From the NCBI GenBank assembly GCA_033439255.1, contig CM065883.1, forward strand, positions 124,001 through 188,000: DNA of 64,000 nucleotides, written 5' to 3'. Source of the stretch: Hericium rajendrae. Its lineage: Eukaryota; Basidiomycota; Agaricomycetes; Russulales; Hericiaceae. Under the pieces are notes generated by a model. The model made no database searches. It was not told where the DNA came from and worked only from the letters and a program-made list of their open reading frames with translations. Shown here piece by piece: positions 22,691 to 36,500 of the stretch. Made by a program: the position numbers and the translations under genes. Position 1 is the first letter of the stretch. Every line of letters starts with the position of its first letter.

Positions 22691-23730
22691 TGCAAGACTG
22701 TATGATACAGTATTGTAAGATAATAATCATGTATTATTGCTGCACATTGAATTACTGTACAACTGTAGCACTGTATGATACAGCATTATTGCACTACATA
22801 ACATAGCACTGCCATAGTGTATCTTGTAGCACTGCAATATTATATAGCATTGTAAAATATAATGTAATCAAATTATATAGTTTAGCACTACAGAATTGCA
22901 GAACATAATACTGTAAAGTTGCAAATAATAGAGTCTAAACATTAAAGGAGATTTCATATACTTTCAATTTTAGTTTATAGTAATGTTTCACTTTTAAATC
23001 TCAATATTCTTCTCTTAATCTTTCAATTTATTTTTATTAGAATGTCTTTTTATTTCTTCTTTATATACTTCTCATTTGTTTTTAATAACATCATAATATG
23101 TTTTCAATTTCATGCTGATACTTTGTCTTAGAAATTTGTATCAAATTTAAAATTTTATCTTCATAACTGATCACCAGTATTAAAATGATGTTTGAACTTT
23201 CATTTTAATATCTTCTTATTTATACTATAATATCTTCAACATTCTTCTTATAGCTTGTTTAAAAGAATTTTTCAAGATTTTTGTTATACTTGATATTCAG
23301 ATATTGAAAAAACATTGAAAAGGTACAAATCTGATAGCTGAAGATTATTTTAAATTTTCATGTCCAGTTATATAATATGTATCAAAATGATATATGTAAT
23401 ATCCTTAATCATAATCTAGTATGAGTATAGTATTGTATTTGTTATTAAGAAAAAAATGATGTTGAAGTTGCAAAGCAATTGTAAAAAGTATTTAAAAAAG
23501 CTCTTTCATAGGCCAGTGCAATATATTGAGCTCAATATTGTGTTGATATTGTGATACTATGAAAATCAAAGTCAAACTTTTCATCTCATAATTAAGCTCT
23601 AACTATTGAAAAGAAATTTTTGTTGTTTTTTTGATATTGTGGTGCCAGTTATCAAAAGAAATGTAATACTTTGTATTTAATAATTTCTCAGTATCTCGTC
23701 ACCAGTTATTAAAATCTGCACCCAGTGTTA
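22691..23730. other. AT-rich region, decayed satellite at its start
   Basis: About 1 kb of strongly AT-rich DNA in a GC-rich genome. Its first 200 bases still show altered unit words (GCACTATAAGACTGTACAA, GCACTGTATGATACAGCA) with C-to-T and G-to-A type differences from the 23-bp unit. The rest has no recognisable gene or repeat. Confidence 0.7.
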
Positions 23731-24757
23731 GCCTGCTTCGCTTGTAGTCCACCAGGTCAATAACTAGAATGGCCTGCCTTCACACTGGTCCGTTTGCAAG
23801 GGCTGCAGTACTCCCTCACTGGTGTGAAGGTACAAGTCATGCTTAGTCAGCAAGTAGTCATTCTTAGTCAGCACGTAGTCATTTTACCATTCTTGTTCTT
23901 CGTTCTGTTCCTCGTGCGTTTGCACGAGCTCAGCCAACGCAATATACCTTGCTATTCACTTTTCTGCTTCTTGGTACTTGCGCAATATTCAATAACAGAG
24001 TTTGTTAGCTGGACAATTTTCAAGAGTTTTTCGCAAATTTGATTGCAATGGGGTTGTGCTTGGATATGGTCCAGACGGAGCCTGTAAGTATGGCGCAGCT
24101 ATCTGCAGGTATGCATTCGCGGATCCGTTCTTACCGTAAGTGCGAACCGCAGAGAGCGAGGCTAGCGAGCCCCAGGCTTCAAACTTCGTCGAGATTCAAA
24201 TGTTTACTTCAAGCTTAAGACTGGATACTGGATACTCAGCAGTTCATTCAATGAACTGCTCGGGACTGAATTCATAGGTGTAGAGTACACCCATAACATG
24301 AGTACTTGAGTGCCCATCCATCAGCTCGTTACTCGACTTATGGACTTCCTTACGCAGTTTGTAAGGCAAGAGGTGGAGTTACTAGGCCTAGAGTATCCTG
24401 CTATCATTTCAGACGCAAATCAACGCCTCTGTAAGTAACCCGGTTGAAACGAAACGCACACTCCGGACCCAGATGAATAAGTACAGAGCAAAGCCAGCAT
24501 CTAGGCACAGTAATTACAACAAAAGACGTTACAGACAGAGTACAAGGCAAGGCAGGAATGCGATGCGAACGATATAGCACATGCGCGAGATCGAAAGCGA
24601 CGTGTCTGATTGTACATAAAATAGCTAGGAATGCGTGTGGTAACGTAAACCCAGGTTGCGCAGAGCAAGAGACAGAGTGAAAGGATGCCGGGTAGATATG
24701 AATTTACAAACCGAATGACGACGATGTACACAGCGAAAGAGTGGACGAGTGGAGGAA
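23731..24757. other. intergenic with small duplications, no gene
   Basis: Contains a short direct duplication (CTTAGTCAGCAAGTAGTCAT and CTTAGTCAGCACGTAGTCAT, 23841-23885) and an inverted repeat GCAGTTCATT/AATGAACTGC (about 24239-24260). No coding region is supported. The last part is the 3' flank of the minus-strand gene that ends at 24758. Confidence 0.5.
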
Positions 24758-26083
24758 TTAGCGGCGCGCCTCCTCGTGGGCGTCTGCCCAGCTGGATACA
24801 TCGCTGCCCTGCACGGACGCGAGCTCCTCGAAGTCCTCCGACGACCCAGATTCACTGCGCAGCGCGAACACATTCGCGCCATCCAGCCCACCGAGAAGCG
24901 TCCGCGGCGACTGAAATTCGATCGACAGCGGGGCAACGTCAGAGAACGGCGACGTCGCGGACGCACGCGCGGAGAAGAACGCGTCGGTCTCGGTGCGCAC
25001 GCTCGATGGCTGCGCGACGACGTCGAAGGGCGACATCGCGCGCGAGGACATGGGCGGCGAGGACAGTCCGTCCAGGCTGATGCGCGGGGACGACAGCGTG
25101 GGCGAGAACGAGCCGAGTGTGTCGGGCGTGCTGGCGCCGGACCGGGGCAGCGGCGCGGGTCCGCCCAGCGGGGTGAGGTACGTGGCGCTGGTGGCTGTTG
25201 AGAGCATGGAGGCTGCCAAGAGGTGGGTGTCGGGGCTGGACGGGTGCGTGTGCACGGCGGGAAGGGAGACGGGTGTGGGCAGGCCGGGGCTTAGTCGGGA
25301 GGGCCCGGGGATGTGAAGCGCGGGGAGCGGGTGAGGGTCCTGGAAGGGGTCGCCGGAGCTTACCTCCGAGACACTGCGGATCGTAGAGGTGGAGGATGGG
25401 GCGGGGGATAGACGATCAGCGGGAGATCCAGGATAGTCGAAGATAATGTCTGCAGAGGGCGCGGGACGGGTAGGCGCGAGAGGCTGTACCGAAATGACAG
25501 TCGGCGCATGCTAGGCAGCAATGATTCTAGCATCAGCACGAGCATGCGTGTTCATAATAGGAACACAACGCACCTCATCCATGAGATTCGGAGAATTGGA
25601 GTTACGATGGGGATGCCGCGAGCGGAGTCCCGAGCGATTCTGGCGATTCTGCCCGGTGCTCACCCCTGTCCTCCATTCCTCGACCTCGCATTGCACCAGA
25701 TCCTCAAGCTCGATGGGCGAATCAGTCGCATGTGATCTCATTGATTGCTGTCTCCGTAAATGCCTGCTTCGCACTACGTCCAGTGGGACGTTATCGTCGT
25801 CCGACGAGGCGTGCGAGCGCGAGCGGGCGTGCGCGGGGACAGCGACCGCATGCCGCGTGCGCTGCCGCTCTCTGCGCCTCTCTGCGAGTAACTCTGCCCA
25901 GGCATCGATCGTCGGGCGTAAGTGCGGGTCGTAGACGAACTAGAATGAGGTAACAATGCCGAACGATCAGCTCCATCTGCCGTTAGCAAGGGTTGCGCCT
26001 GCCATTCTACTCACATGTTTAAAGACAACAACGGCTGCGACGGTGCTGATGGCCGCAACGACATAGATTGCTGGGCCGGGCAT
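24758..26083 (-). CDS. single-TM unknown protein, Ser-rich C-terminus
   Basis: The minus-strand start MPGPAIYVVAAISTVAAVVVFKH at 26083 is a membrane segment right at the N-terminus. A GTGAGT intron follows, and the next exon continues FVYDPHLRPTIDAWAELLAER. Then comes an Arg/Ser-rich stretch, an acidic part (SPIELEDLVQCEVEEW), and after one or more further introns around 25,360-25,680 a short Pro-rich part. The long last exon is rich in Ser/Thr/Pro and acidic near the end (ALRSESGSSEDFEELASVQG, SDVSSWADA), with its stop at 24758-24760. I infer an N-terminally anchored protein with a disordered cytosolic tail. The family is not recognised. An upstream ATG at 26209 in the same frame would place the TM internally; I prefer 26083. 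Middle exon borders are uncertain. Confidence 0.6.
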
Positions 26084-26589
26084 GGTGGAAAAGGGGGCCT
26101 TGTGGTGGTTGCTCGTAAGAAGTGCTCCTAGTCGGCGCATGTCTTCGAGCGCCGGCGGATTACGAGGTGATCTTAGATCTGCCTCCGCTTTGCCGCCGAC
26201 TTTTGTCACACTGATCTAGCCCGATCGTGGACTGTACTCTGGCACGTTGTTGCAGTAGTATCTACGAGACTTGAAGTTCCATTGTCCACGAGCAAAGAGT
26301 ACTACAATGTCTTCTCGACCACTAAACCGACGATGAGATGTTATGGATATGTAGAAGTCCGTGAAATGTAGGTACTAGTCATCGAATAAACGAATAAATG
26401 AGCGACGCATGGCGGAGACGAGACGACAAGAAAGAGACGACAAAGCGAAAATAGAAAGAGAGTGTTCGTGTGAAGACACCATCCATGATTAGAGTACGAT
26501 ATGGTTCTGTGCGATGCGTGCGAGCTAAACTAGAAAGTTCGTTACATAGGGCGTACAAGTACTTGCAGTTGCAGGGTGCAGCACAGCGT
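26084..26589. other. intergenic between two minus-strand genes
   Basis: About 500 bases holding the 3' flank of the chitin synthase and the promoter of the TM protein gene. No gene is seen. Confidence 0.6.
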
Positions 26590-29500
26590 CTAGGATTCGG
26601 ACAGGATCTTATCGATGGACTCGTTCAAGAACGCCTTGCGAGGCGTCAGATCCGCCTTGGGGAAGCGCGCCATGATGGCCTCGCGAGCGGTTCTAGTGGG
26701 AGTATCAGATGAGTAACGAGCAAGCTGGAAAACAGGAGTAACTCACTTCTTCGTAACGGTCATCAGATCCTGCGTGCTGAGGTAGTTCCGCAGCGCTTGG
26801 ATCAGCTCGTCATCCGTAGGATCCGGGTTCATGCTGGGACCTGCGAAGGGATTGACGGACGTCGCGAGCGAGAACGTTGACATCGGTCGCTGCTCCCCAG
26901 TCAGAGGCGGTACCGGGGGAAGCCCAGTCATATTTGCCGATAGTGCTGGCGAACCCTGCGCAGCGCCCGGACCCATGCCGCCATACATGTTGAAGTTGGA
27001 CATCATGGTATTGCGCGGGCCTCCTTGCGGCATCATCCCGTACATGCTGCCGGTGTTCTGGTATGGCATCGCCATGGGCATGTGCCCGCCGTAGTCAGAG
27101 CCCGCCTGCGAGCCTCCGAAGCCTCCGCCGTAGGGCATGAACGGCAGTTGTGGGACACCTCCGTATTGCGACATGGGTGGCTGGCCACCTGCCTGAGAAA
27201 GGTTGCTATGCGAGTGCTGGCTACGGAGTTTGACGGAAGAGTTCATAGGATTGGTATCACGGTAGTAGTCGCCTGACTGGGAGGGGTGCAAGAAACTCTG
27301 AGGCGAAGCGGCTCGAGAGCCACCGGGAGCACGAGAGCGAGGTTTGCTGTATCCTGTGCGAGTGTCATCCGAGATGTGCGTGTTGGACTCCCAAGCTTCT
27401 GCTTCGTATTCTACAAGGGAAATCAATCAGTGCTATCTCTCGAGAATGGTGCATAAAGCACTTACCGCTGAACTTCTTCAGCGGGATCATGGACTCGTCG
27501 AACTTGTCGTCCTCGTTCGTGATGACCTTCTTGCTTGAGCCCTCACCGATAACCAAGCGCGTATTACCCCATCCGAAGTCGTCCATGGACCAGAACGAGT
27601 ACAAGGGTAACAGGAAACTGTAGATCGGATACCTAGGAAACTGTCTCAAATCAACGATCAAATAAGCGCTGATAGAATACTTACGAGAGAAGGTAGACAA
27701 CGAGCCAGCCGATTAACATGAATTCACGCTTGATGATGAAGATCAAAGCCTGGTACATGATGAGCACGATCTGGATGTTGCAGCGATGCGAAGGATACGC
27801 ACTTGCAAACCATAGACAGCGGCGATCATGACGATGGACAGGATAGGGAGTGGACCGTTCCCAGTCGCAACAGTGATGATAAGATACACCAGCTAAAGAA
27901 AATATGAGCCACGATCGAAAAACCGTATACCGAGGAACTCACGTAAACGACAGTTGAAGGCAGAATCTGTAGAAGCCATACGATGTTTAACAGGCTCACG
28001 CGATCACACATGACAGGACGACACTTACGATGGTACCCAGCAGATCGATGAAGACGAAGAACCGCATCGAGAAACAGCAGAATCCAAACAACTCCTCGAG
28101 GAACACCAGCTCGCACAGGTTGTGCACCGTCGAGTTGATCCAGCGACGTCTCTGAGACAGCAGCACGCGCCACGACTCCGGCGCAACCGTATGAGCAAGC
28201 GCGTCAGGCGTGAACTTGGTCCGGAATGTGGGGAAGTGCTTCATTAGCAGTGTGGTCAAGAAACGATCTTCACCGAGCGAGAACAAGTTCTTCTTGTGCA
28301 AGGTGTCGACGTTGGGCTCGGAGTACTCGTCGATGATACGGTTGGAGATGATGATGGGCCTACCCTTATCAGCGGTACGAATGCGGTACAGAGAGAAACA
28401 ACCAGGAAGACAGGTCACAGAGCCGAAGAGTGACTCGAAGGCCTTGGACAGATGATGCGAAATGTAGTACTCGTAGACCTTTACACAGTGATGAGTGTTT
28501 GACGATGAATTCACAGTTGCATTCTTACCTGGATCATCGTCCACCATGACCCTTCCTCGTTCTCGAGCTTCGTCTCACCGCAAATGCCGATAACGCTTTG
28601 ATCATCCGCCGCATGAGCAACCAGAGTGTTCAAGGAAGGAGGCGTGACCGTCTGTGAGGAATAAAATCAGTGGAATGAAAACAAAGTAGTGTAGCAAACA
28701 TACTGTATCGGCATCAACCGTGAAAAGGTACTCATAGAACGCAGGATCAATACCGATGACATTACGCATCTGGTGGTAAATCTCCAGTTCTAGAGGCGAC
28801 ATCGGGCTGTCGAAGTGGACGCGATTGAGATAATGCATGAGCAGGATCTGACTGTCACGCTTTCCGCGATTGCCAGGCTTTGAGCGTTCCGTTGGCTTTC
28901 CTACCTTGACGACGACCATGTAGCTGTGCAGACGGATTAGAAATTACTCATCAAAGCAAATGATATAACGTACGGGACGACGTGACCTTCAAACTCGTAA
29001 AGACCAGAGTACACCTTTCCATAGTTGATCTGGCGCGATCCTTCGCCGACGGACTTGAAGAGCAGAGGCTCGGGATCGAGCTTAGGGTCGACACCAAGGA
29101 TATCCAAGACGATGCGGGGCGTCGTCCTGTCGTTTCCGCTACCGATGATATTACCGTCACAGATGATGAAGATAAGCTTGCGCTTGTCATCGTAGGTCAG
29201 GTTCGCGAGGGAATCGATAGTACGACGCAGCGAATCTTCACCCTCCGTGTAACAAGGCACCTGGCAGATAACGAATTTGTCCAGCATTTCCGGGTGCTTC
29301 TTGCCGCCTAATTGGAGCGCAGCCAAGACTGAAATGCCATGTCAATACTGCCGCATAAAATGGACCAACGAAATTCACGTACATTTGATAGCGACGGAAC
29401 CCATCAAAATACACGAGAACGCCAACAGCAAATAATTCTGAACCTGGCATTTGGGCGTCTTGCGGAAATCCGTCTCACCGACGAAGAACATGTTCTTGAT

Positions 29501-32500
29501 ACAATTAACATTCCTCGCCTGCGTGTCCGAGTCGAGCGCAGAAAGCGCCTTCTCGAACGGCTTCGAGATGTCTTGGCCGGCCTGCTGCTGGAATACGTCC
29601 GTGAGCGACTCGTCAAGGAACTGATACGGGCCCGTGTTGCCGGTGTTCTGGCTAATCGTGTAGAAGTAGTCCGTCAGGTCGTAGATGTTGTTCTGCCAGA
29701 TGGCCCATGTCCTGCAGCGCGTGTAAGAACAAAAAACGACGAGAGTTGACCGACGTACCTCGGGTTATCGTCATCAGTAGCCGCCTTCTTGACGTCGCCC
29801 TTCGTATAGACCAGAGGCCCTTTGTGGTACTGCTTGATTGCCGGCAGGAACCGCGACGTGTACCAGTCGGAAGCGTCAAGCTTCGTACCTTGCGCCGTTT
29901 GCTGCGAACCCGACTGGTGCAGAGCATTGGGGATCTGAGGTGTGAAGTTCGCATATTGGAACACGAGCAGAGGATCGGTGACAAGGTCGGGGCACGCAAG
30001 CGGTAGGGGCGGCGGGAAATACCCCGTAAGATCCTGACCAGCGAGGGCTTCAAGGGTGTCCTGCGAGTTGCTAGCCTCGCCTGGGATGTCGCTGTGTTGG
30101 CCTTGAACGAAATTGGTGACGTCGTATACTTGACCCTGGATAGCAACCCAGTAGTCGTTATCCGCGGTATGCCCGCCCAATTCTCCAGTAGACCAGGCCT
30201 TGTTGAAGTCGGGGCAAAGCAGACGACCAAACTCGATGATGTAGAAGATGATGAACCCGTTAGCGAAAAGGATAAGAGCACAAATCGCGACCTTCTCCCG
30301 CCATGCGAGCCGCACATCGGGACGCTTCATGCGACCGATAGAGGACAAGGCCACAGAGGGGATCCAGAAAGTCAGACCCCATACAATGTGCAACCAGATG
30401 CGACGTGTACGACTTGTCGGCACTTCCTCTACGGCATTGGGAGCATCCTTGACGATGAGACCAGCCTCCTTCGAGAGCTCCGAGGGCTGATAGTCAGGGT
30501 TGTCTTTCTTGTCGTACTCCGAACCCCATCCCGCATCCTCCTGAGAGTATGGTGGAGCACCGGCAATATGGGGCGTTGATAGACCACCATCGCCATAACC
30601 GCTCGCCATATGTGGGCCACGGTACTGTGTCCCACCGGCGGCGCCGCCAGCCAGCAACAAGTTATCCATGCTCTGCTGCATGTAACCACCATCTGTACCA
30701 TCTTGATGCGTATACTCGGTGTTATCATCTGCGAACGCGCTCTCAGCGTCCTCACCCTCCTGGGAGGTCTTCAGCTGCTTCTCAGCCGCACGCAAGCCGT
30801 CTTCGACCATCTTCCACGCGCCAAATGACAGCCAGATCATCCGGTGCCCGATCGCATAATCCGGACCCTCCTTCCAGCCGTTCGCCGACGCGCATTGCCG
30901 GATTCGCTCCTCCTCCGAGCCCCGCATGGTTGGCACATAGCGATCGCAGAACTCGGACTGCTCGTAATCGACCACATAGTCAACCGTCTTCCGAGCCACG
31001 ATGTCTGGAAGCAGGAGCGAGCGAATCTGCGCCTTGATGCGGCGCTTGTCAAACGAGTTGGGGGAGCCGGAGTCGTTTGGGCGAATGCATGACACTGTCC
31101 AGAGCCGCGTGCGGTCTAGAGACGCGAGGACCTCCGAAAGATTGAAATTGAGCTGAGTCGTGACAGGATAGACCTTTGTCGGATCGAGGTGCGCATGCTC
31201 CTCGCCCGCCTGCGGTGGCACGCCGTTGACAAGCACGGGCGTTGGGTGACGCAAGGGCCGTGAAGAGACCTGCGCCTGGACAATGGTATTCTCGTCCTTG
31301 CTATGCTTCTCCACCGCCAGCGAAGGCCCGGATAGAAGTTTCGAAACGAACGAGTCTGTTGAACTGCGAAGGAGTGAGACGAATGCAGAATCCAAGATGT
31401 CCGTGTCCTTTTCTACAAATCCACTGATATCGTAAGTGCAGTTGCCTGCATAGTGATTGATGCCGAAAGAATTGCGCTCAGAAGGGTCGGACCCGTTCGG
31501 ACCTGTGAACGAGGCGTGCACGCCCACTTTAGCGACAAGGTCCTGCAGAAGTTCTTCGTCCTTCTTATCGCTGCTCTTTCCTGACTTGTAAGAGGAGCAA
31601 GCTTTAGCGACGATGCCAAGCAGTCCTCCCGGCTTCTTGTGCGCCCGCTCGCTGAGCTGTACCCCACGCAGTAGCTCAACGCACGCCGAGTTGTCCATAG
31701 TCGTGATAGCAGGCAGCGGGATGCCGTCGCCAGTGAGGTGACCATTATACCCGACCGCGTCCTCGAAGGTATTCCGCAGCACGTAGGAATGCATGATTTC
31801 GTCCCCAAAATTGATGCAGAACTCATCGAAGCCATTCTGGCCATACGCGTGGATAAGCGGCGCATGACCGGTAAACATCATGGAGCCAGTCGACGACGGA
31901 CCACGTGACTGGAAACCTGGCTGATCGAAAAGAATAATCTGCGTGGACGGCGGTGGGTCTTGCGGGCCAGGCGCTACTCGGTGGTTGGCAGTCTCCACAA
32001 CGAAGGCAAAAAGGATGGCGTAAAGGTCCCGAACGAAATGGTCACGCTGCCGCGCGCTCTGTTCCGCATTCAGAAGGACGGTATAGAGTTCCTTGCGGAC
32101 GTAGCTCGTCTTGTTCGTCAGCGTCTGGGCAAGGTCCTCTGCGGGTACACCCAGAAGTCTCGCGGCGTGCTCGAGAACGGGCATGTTCATCACATATGCC
32201 GACACATCATGAGCGTCACCCTCTCCGAACTGGATGTTGCCAAGGATGAGGATGGAAACAAGGAGCGTGAAGATGGCACCGATGTGCTTCGCCTTGAATC
32301 CGAGGGTCCTCATCGCTGCACGGAGGTCATCCATGGCGATGGTATCGTCGCTGAACGGACCCGAAGGTAAGCGGTAGCAATTTGACGACGCGAGAAGTGC
32401 GTAGTCAGACGGGTCTTCTAGATTGAAATGGTCACGTTCCGCTGGAGTGGCACCAGCCAGGAGCTGGTAGAAGACGTGGTAAGACCGTTCCTCGTGCGTA

Positions 32501-33202
32501 AGACGATTCAGACGGGTTTTGTCGAGTCCATATGTAAGGACCTTGGCCCCACTGATACGTCCGCGGTCGTTGAAGTGCAGCTCGAAATAGCGAGTATGTC
32601 GGGAAGCATTGGGGTTCATCAGGGTTTTGGCATTGCCGAATGCGTCAAGGACAGGTGTAAGAGCCTTGATTTGCTCGGCGAGTTTCGTTTCACGCTTGGA
32701 ATGTGCGGAAAGTCGGAGAATTTGATTCACCAGGAGCTCTTTGCTCGCCGACTTGCCTGAGCCCGTGATACCCCTGCAAGAGAGCTTGTCAGCCCCAGAG
32801 CGCATCAAGACAAATGTAGGACAACACTCACCGAAGAAGCACCGACTGAGACTGGTTCTTTCGCCTCATGAGCAGGTATACTTTGGCAGCAAGGTCGTAG
32901 ATATGTGGTGGGAGCGGCTGCGCAGAGCCCGCAAGGGGTAGTGTGGTATCCTTGTAGCATCGTTCTTCGTACTCCTGCGCGCTGGCGTCGTTGGTACTTT
33001 GCAGGGCCTTGTAAGGATTGACTGCGACGAGATGCGATGTGTTGATCTTGGTATAGGGCTGATCAGCGCGGAAACGTGCTTGAAGGACTGCGAGAATGGA
33101 GTCGTCTGTAGGGTAAACTGTGGCGGATCCCGACGACGAAACGAGGTCTGTGAGGTCGCCCGAGTTCACCGCCAACGACGGTGAAGCGGATGAGGAGGCC
33201 AT
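26590..33202 (-). CDS. chitin synthase with myosin motor-like domain (class V type)
   Basis: Large multi-exon gene of roughly 2,000 residues, making cell-wall chitin from UDP-GlcNAc at the plasma membrane. The start is [20 protein letters not shown] at 33202. An N-terminal myosin head has the P-loop [10 protein letters not shown] at the first exon junction (exon 1 32832-33202, exon 2 29759-32773). Then come two TM segments and a cytochrome b5-like domain ([17 protein letters not shown]). The GT2 catalytic part shows [47 protein letters not shown] and the hallmark [14 protein letters not shown], followed by several TM helices. A disordered tail leads to a DEK-C-like end ([20 protein letters not shown]...[10 protein letters not shown]). 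This is the classic order of fungal myosin-chitin synthases such as Ustilago Mcs1. An 8-residue microexon (ILPSTVVY, 27943-27966) lies between TM segments. No lesion is seen. Confidence 0.93.
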
Positions 33203-33507
33203 GGCCTATGGGAAAGGGGGAAGAGAGGGACGATGCGTCGTGGAGGACGCTGGCAACGATGAGCAAAACAAACGGATTGGGAAAGCAGGAGTGCGGCTGC
33301 CGGTCACACTGTCCGCCGCAACCCAAGCTCACACGCAATGCGGCCCTTGCCGAACCCCGGACCACAGCCCTCGCTCTCTCTGATCACACACGTCCTCCCG
33401 CTCACTGCCGGTCTAGACTTCACAAGGATCGTACGAAATATGGTCTACAGAATGCTAAGTTATAGGCAGGTATTCGAACAAATGTCCCAAGATTCGTATT
33501 TACTGTA
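33203..33507. other. intergenic, chitin synthase promoter
   Basis: About 300 bases between the 3' end of SEC27 and the start of the chitin synthase. Pyrimidine-rich tracts on the coding strand fit a fungal promoter; no TATA box was identified. Confidence 0.5.
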
Positions 33508-36500
33508 CTATGGCTCGCCCTCCTCTACTTCCGGAGATTCCGACCCAGGTGAAAGTGACGCGCCTGCACACAAGATCAGCCGAGATTTCGAGGCCACGTT
33601 AGACGAAATGACGCACCGGCATCACCATTGACTGTAGGCTGTTCCTCGAACACGCCTTTCCCCCGCTGCAGTGCTTGTGACCAGCCTTCTTCGAATAGCT
33701 CCGGATTTTCTACAGGACAAGCGATGGCAACGGCCAGCTTAGGCCGATTTTTACTTTTGAGATCTGTCCGCCATGCATCGACGACGCGCGGCACTTGGCT
33801 GTGTTTACTCCACGTCAGCGGTGACAGTAAATGCGATTTAGGCGGAATGTACCTCGGCGCGTATGTCCGCGCAAACAGAGCGGCTTCGGGAATTCGTTGC
33901 GTCTTGACAAGTAGGTCAGTGCACGCCTTCGCATCGCCGGTCTGGAAAAGTGTTGCAAACGCCAAGTTGTTCTGACCCGCCGCCTCTGCAGACTTTGCTG
34001 AGGATTATTGTAATACATCATCGATGAAGGTGACATACCTGCTTTAGCTGCAAGCTTTTGGAGCCCATCCTTGTCGCCAATGGCAAGGAGCAGCAGCATC
34101 AGCGCACCGAGATCGTTAGCCTTGTCGAAACATTCCCGTGCGAGGTCGAATCGCCAAACAGCCAGTGCTCGATCACCGACTGCTTTCCACTTCGATTCGG
34201 ACTCGCTCTCAGGGACGGACCTCACAATGTCCAAAGCCGTATCCAGGTCGTCAAGCTGCAGTGACAGATCAAACTTGTGATCAGGATCATTTGTGACTTG
34301 CAGTGCAAGCTCCTTCAAATCTATACAAGATGGATTAGTAACGTCTTGGGCAGATTGTTAGCCATATATCTTACCTTTGCTTTCCAAGAACCTCGCGACC
34401 TTGTTCAGTTGGTCCTTCGGAATCGTCGGCAAGATCTCTGCGGCAGCGTCCATGTCATCGCGTAGCACAGCCGTCTGGTACTCGATGACGCTCAGCGCCA
34501 AAGTGTACCCATATACGTTCATGTCCTTATCAGAGACATAGACGCGGTTGTGTGCGGGGATGTAGCCCAGCAGTGACATTGGTCTGACGGCAATTGTATC
34601 AGACAAATCTATGAATCAGATGAGAAGCACAAACCTATCGAAGTGTGTCACAGAATACGACTCGTTGCCCACGAAGTAGTTCAAACGATTGGCGGCTGTC
34701 GTGTAGATGAAGCAGTCGCCTATCCATTTTGCGGTCTTTACACTGGGGAAAAGGTGATGGTTAGATATGTTACCGTCGATGAGTTGAAATGAAGAGTACT
34801 TTTCGGGCACCTCCGCAACGACCTCAAACGCTTCCTCAACACCCTCGTCACCAATGTCATTGCCCTCCTCGAGCTTCGCGTTGTATGCGTCACGGTCAAA
34901 GCGAAGGATATAGAACGAGTCTGCTGAAGCGATTGCGACCAAAGAGCCCGCGCCCGACCAGTACACCTGCGCATGCTTGAGCGACTTGGATTCAGGATCC
35001 GAAAACGAGGTCACTCACATTCTTCGACTCCACGTCAATTCTCCTCACAATATCGCCAGTCTCCCAATCCCAAAACACGACGAACCCGTTCCCGCGGGCC
35101 CCCAACAGAGTTCCCCCATGCAAGCTCTCAATGCTCCATGAACCTGCGCCCTTCATTCCCGCACCTCCCCGTTCCTTGAAGTTCTTGTACACCCGTACCT
35201 TCAGCTTACCCTCCAGCACCGCATAGGTGTTCGAGTCGCCCGCCCAAGCGAAGGAGCTTCCACTCCCGAATGCCTTGTTACGCCATGCGAGCGCAGTGTA
35301 AATGATGTATTCGCCGTCACCCACGACAGTGACGAAGCGTCCGTTCGGCGAGTGCGTGATTGCAGTCGGGAAGATTTCGGTCAAGCCGAGCTCTTTGAGG
35401 GAGAGACCAAGGCGCGCGCCCTCTGTGAAGGACTCGTCCGAGACGGTCTGCAGGTTCGCAGAGTGTACTTCGGTGTTGCGCGTGTAAATCAGCTTGCCGG
35501 AGGGGTCCATCGAGAATGTGGGCTCATCGCGGCCAAGCTAGATGCGCCAGATGAATGGATTTGCGGTAAATTTACGGGTACGTTGGTGCTTACCTTGATC
35601 ACAACCGAGCCCTCATCAAAGCCGACAGCAACGTCGTTCGACTCCTTGCGAACAGCGACACACCACGCCCGCTCCAAGCCATAGCTGAGCGTATTCTCCA
35701 GACGATACGTCCCGCTATTCCACAGCTTCACCGTGCCATCCTCGCTTCCGCTAATGATGATCGGCAGGTTGGGATGGAACACCGCAAACGAGACATTGTT
35801 CGTGTGGCTCTCCATCGTCTGCACGCAGCTCTTGCTCAGGTAGTCCCATATCTTCACTGTCTTGTCGTCGCCGGTGGTAACGAGGTACGGCTTGTCCGCG
35901 CCGGGGTAGAACTCGACGTAGTTCACGCCTTTCTCGTGTGCCTCCATCGTGAAGTTCGGGACAGGCGCGCCGAGGGACCATATCTTGACCGTGCGATCGA
36001 GACACGCGGAGGCGAACGTGTTCGCGTCCTTGGGATTCACAGCGATGTTCATGATATAGTGGGTATGACCTTCATAGGTCTATCAAGGGGGTGAAGATCG
36101 AATGCTCAGCTTAAGTTATAAGGCCGTGAGTATGGTGACGCACCTGTATGCACTTCCACTGCTTGTCCCAGTCCCAAGCTTTGATGGTCATATCATCGCT
36201 ACCCGTCAGCACGATGCTCGCACTCGGGTGCACGGTCAGGCAACGAATATAGTCCGGATGCGCCTCAAATGCGACGACCTTCTCATGCGTGTTGTAGTTG
36301 AAGACGCGTAGCTGGAAATCGTCCGAGCCGGCCACGAACCAGTTCTTGCGTGCAATGAAGCGGCAGCAGCGTACAGGCACCTCCGCGACCTCAAACGTCT
36401 TCACAAGGGCCCCCGTCTCGGTGTTGTAGATGTTGACAGTGCCGTTGTACAGGCCGGTGAGGAGCCATGGCTCGGTCGGGTGGAAGTCGACGGCCTTGAC

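Noticed and set aside
20226-22730. A 406-codon minus-strand frame and others in array 2
   Set aside because: Same reason: satellite sequence without codon structure, on both strands at once.
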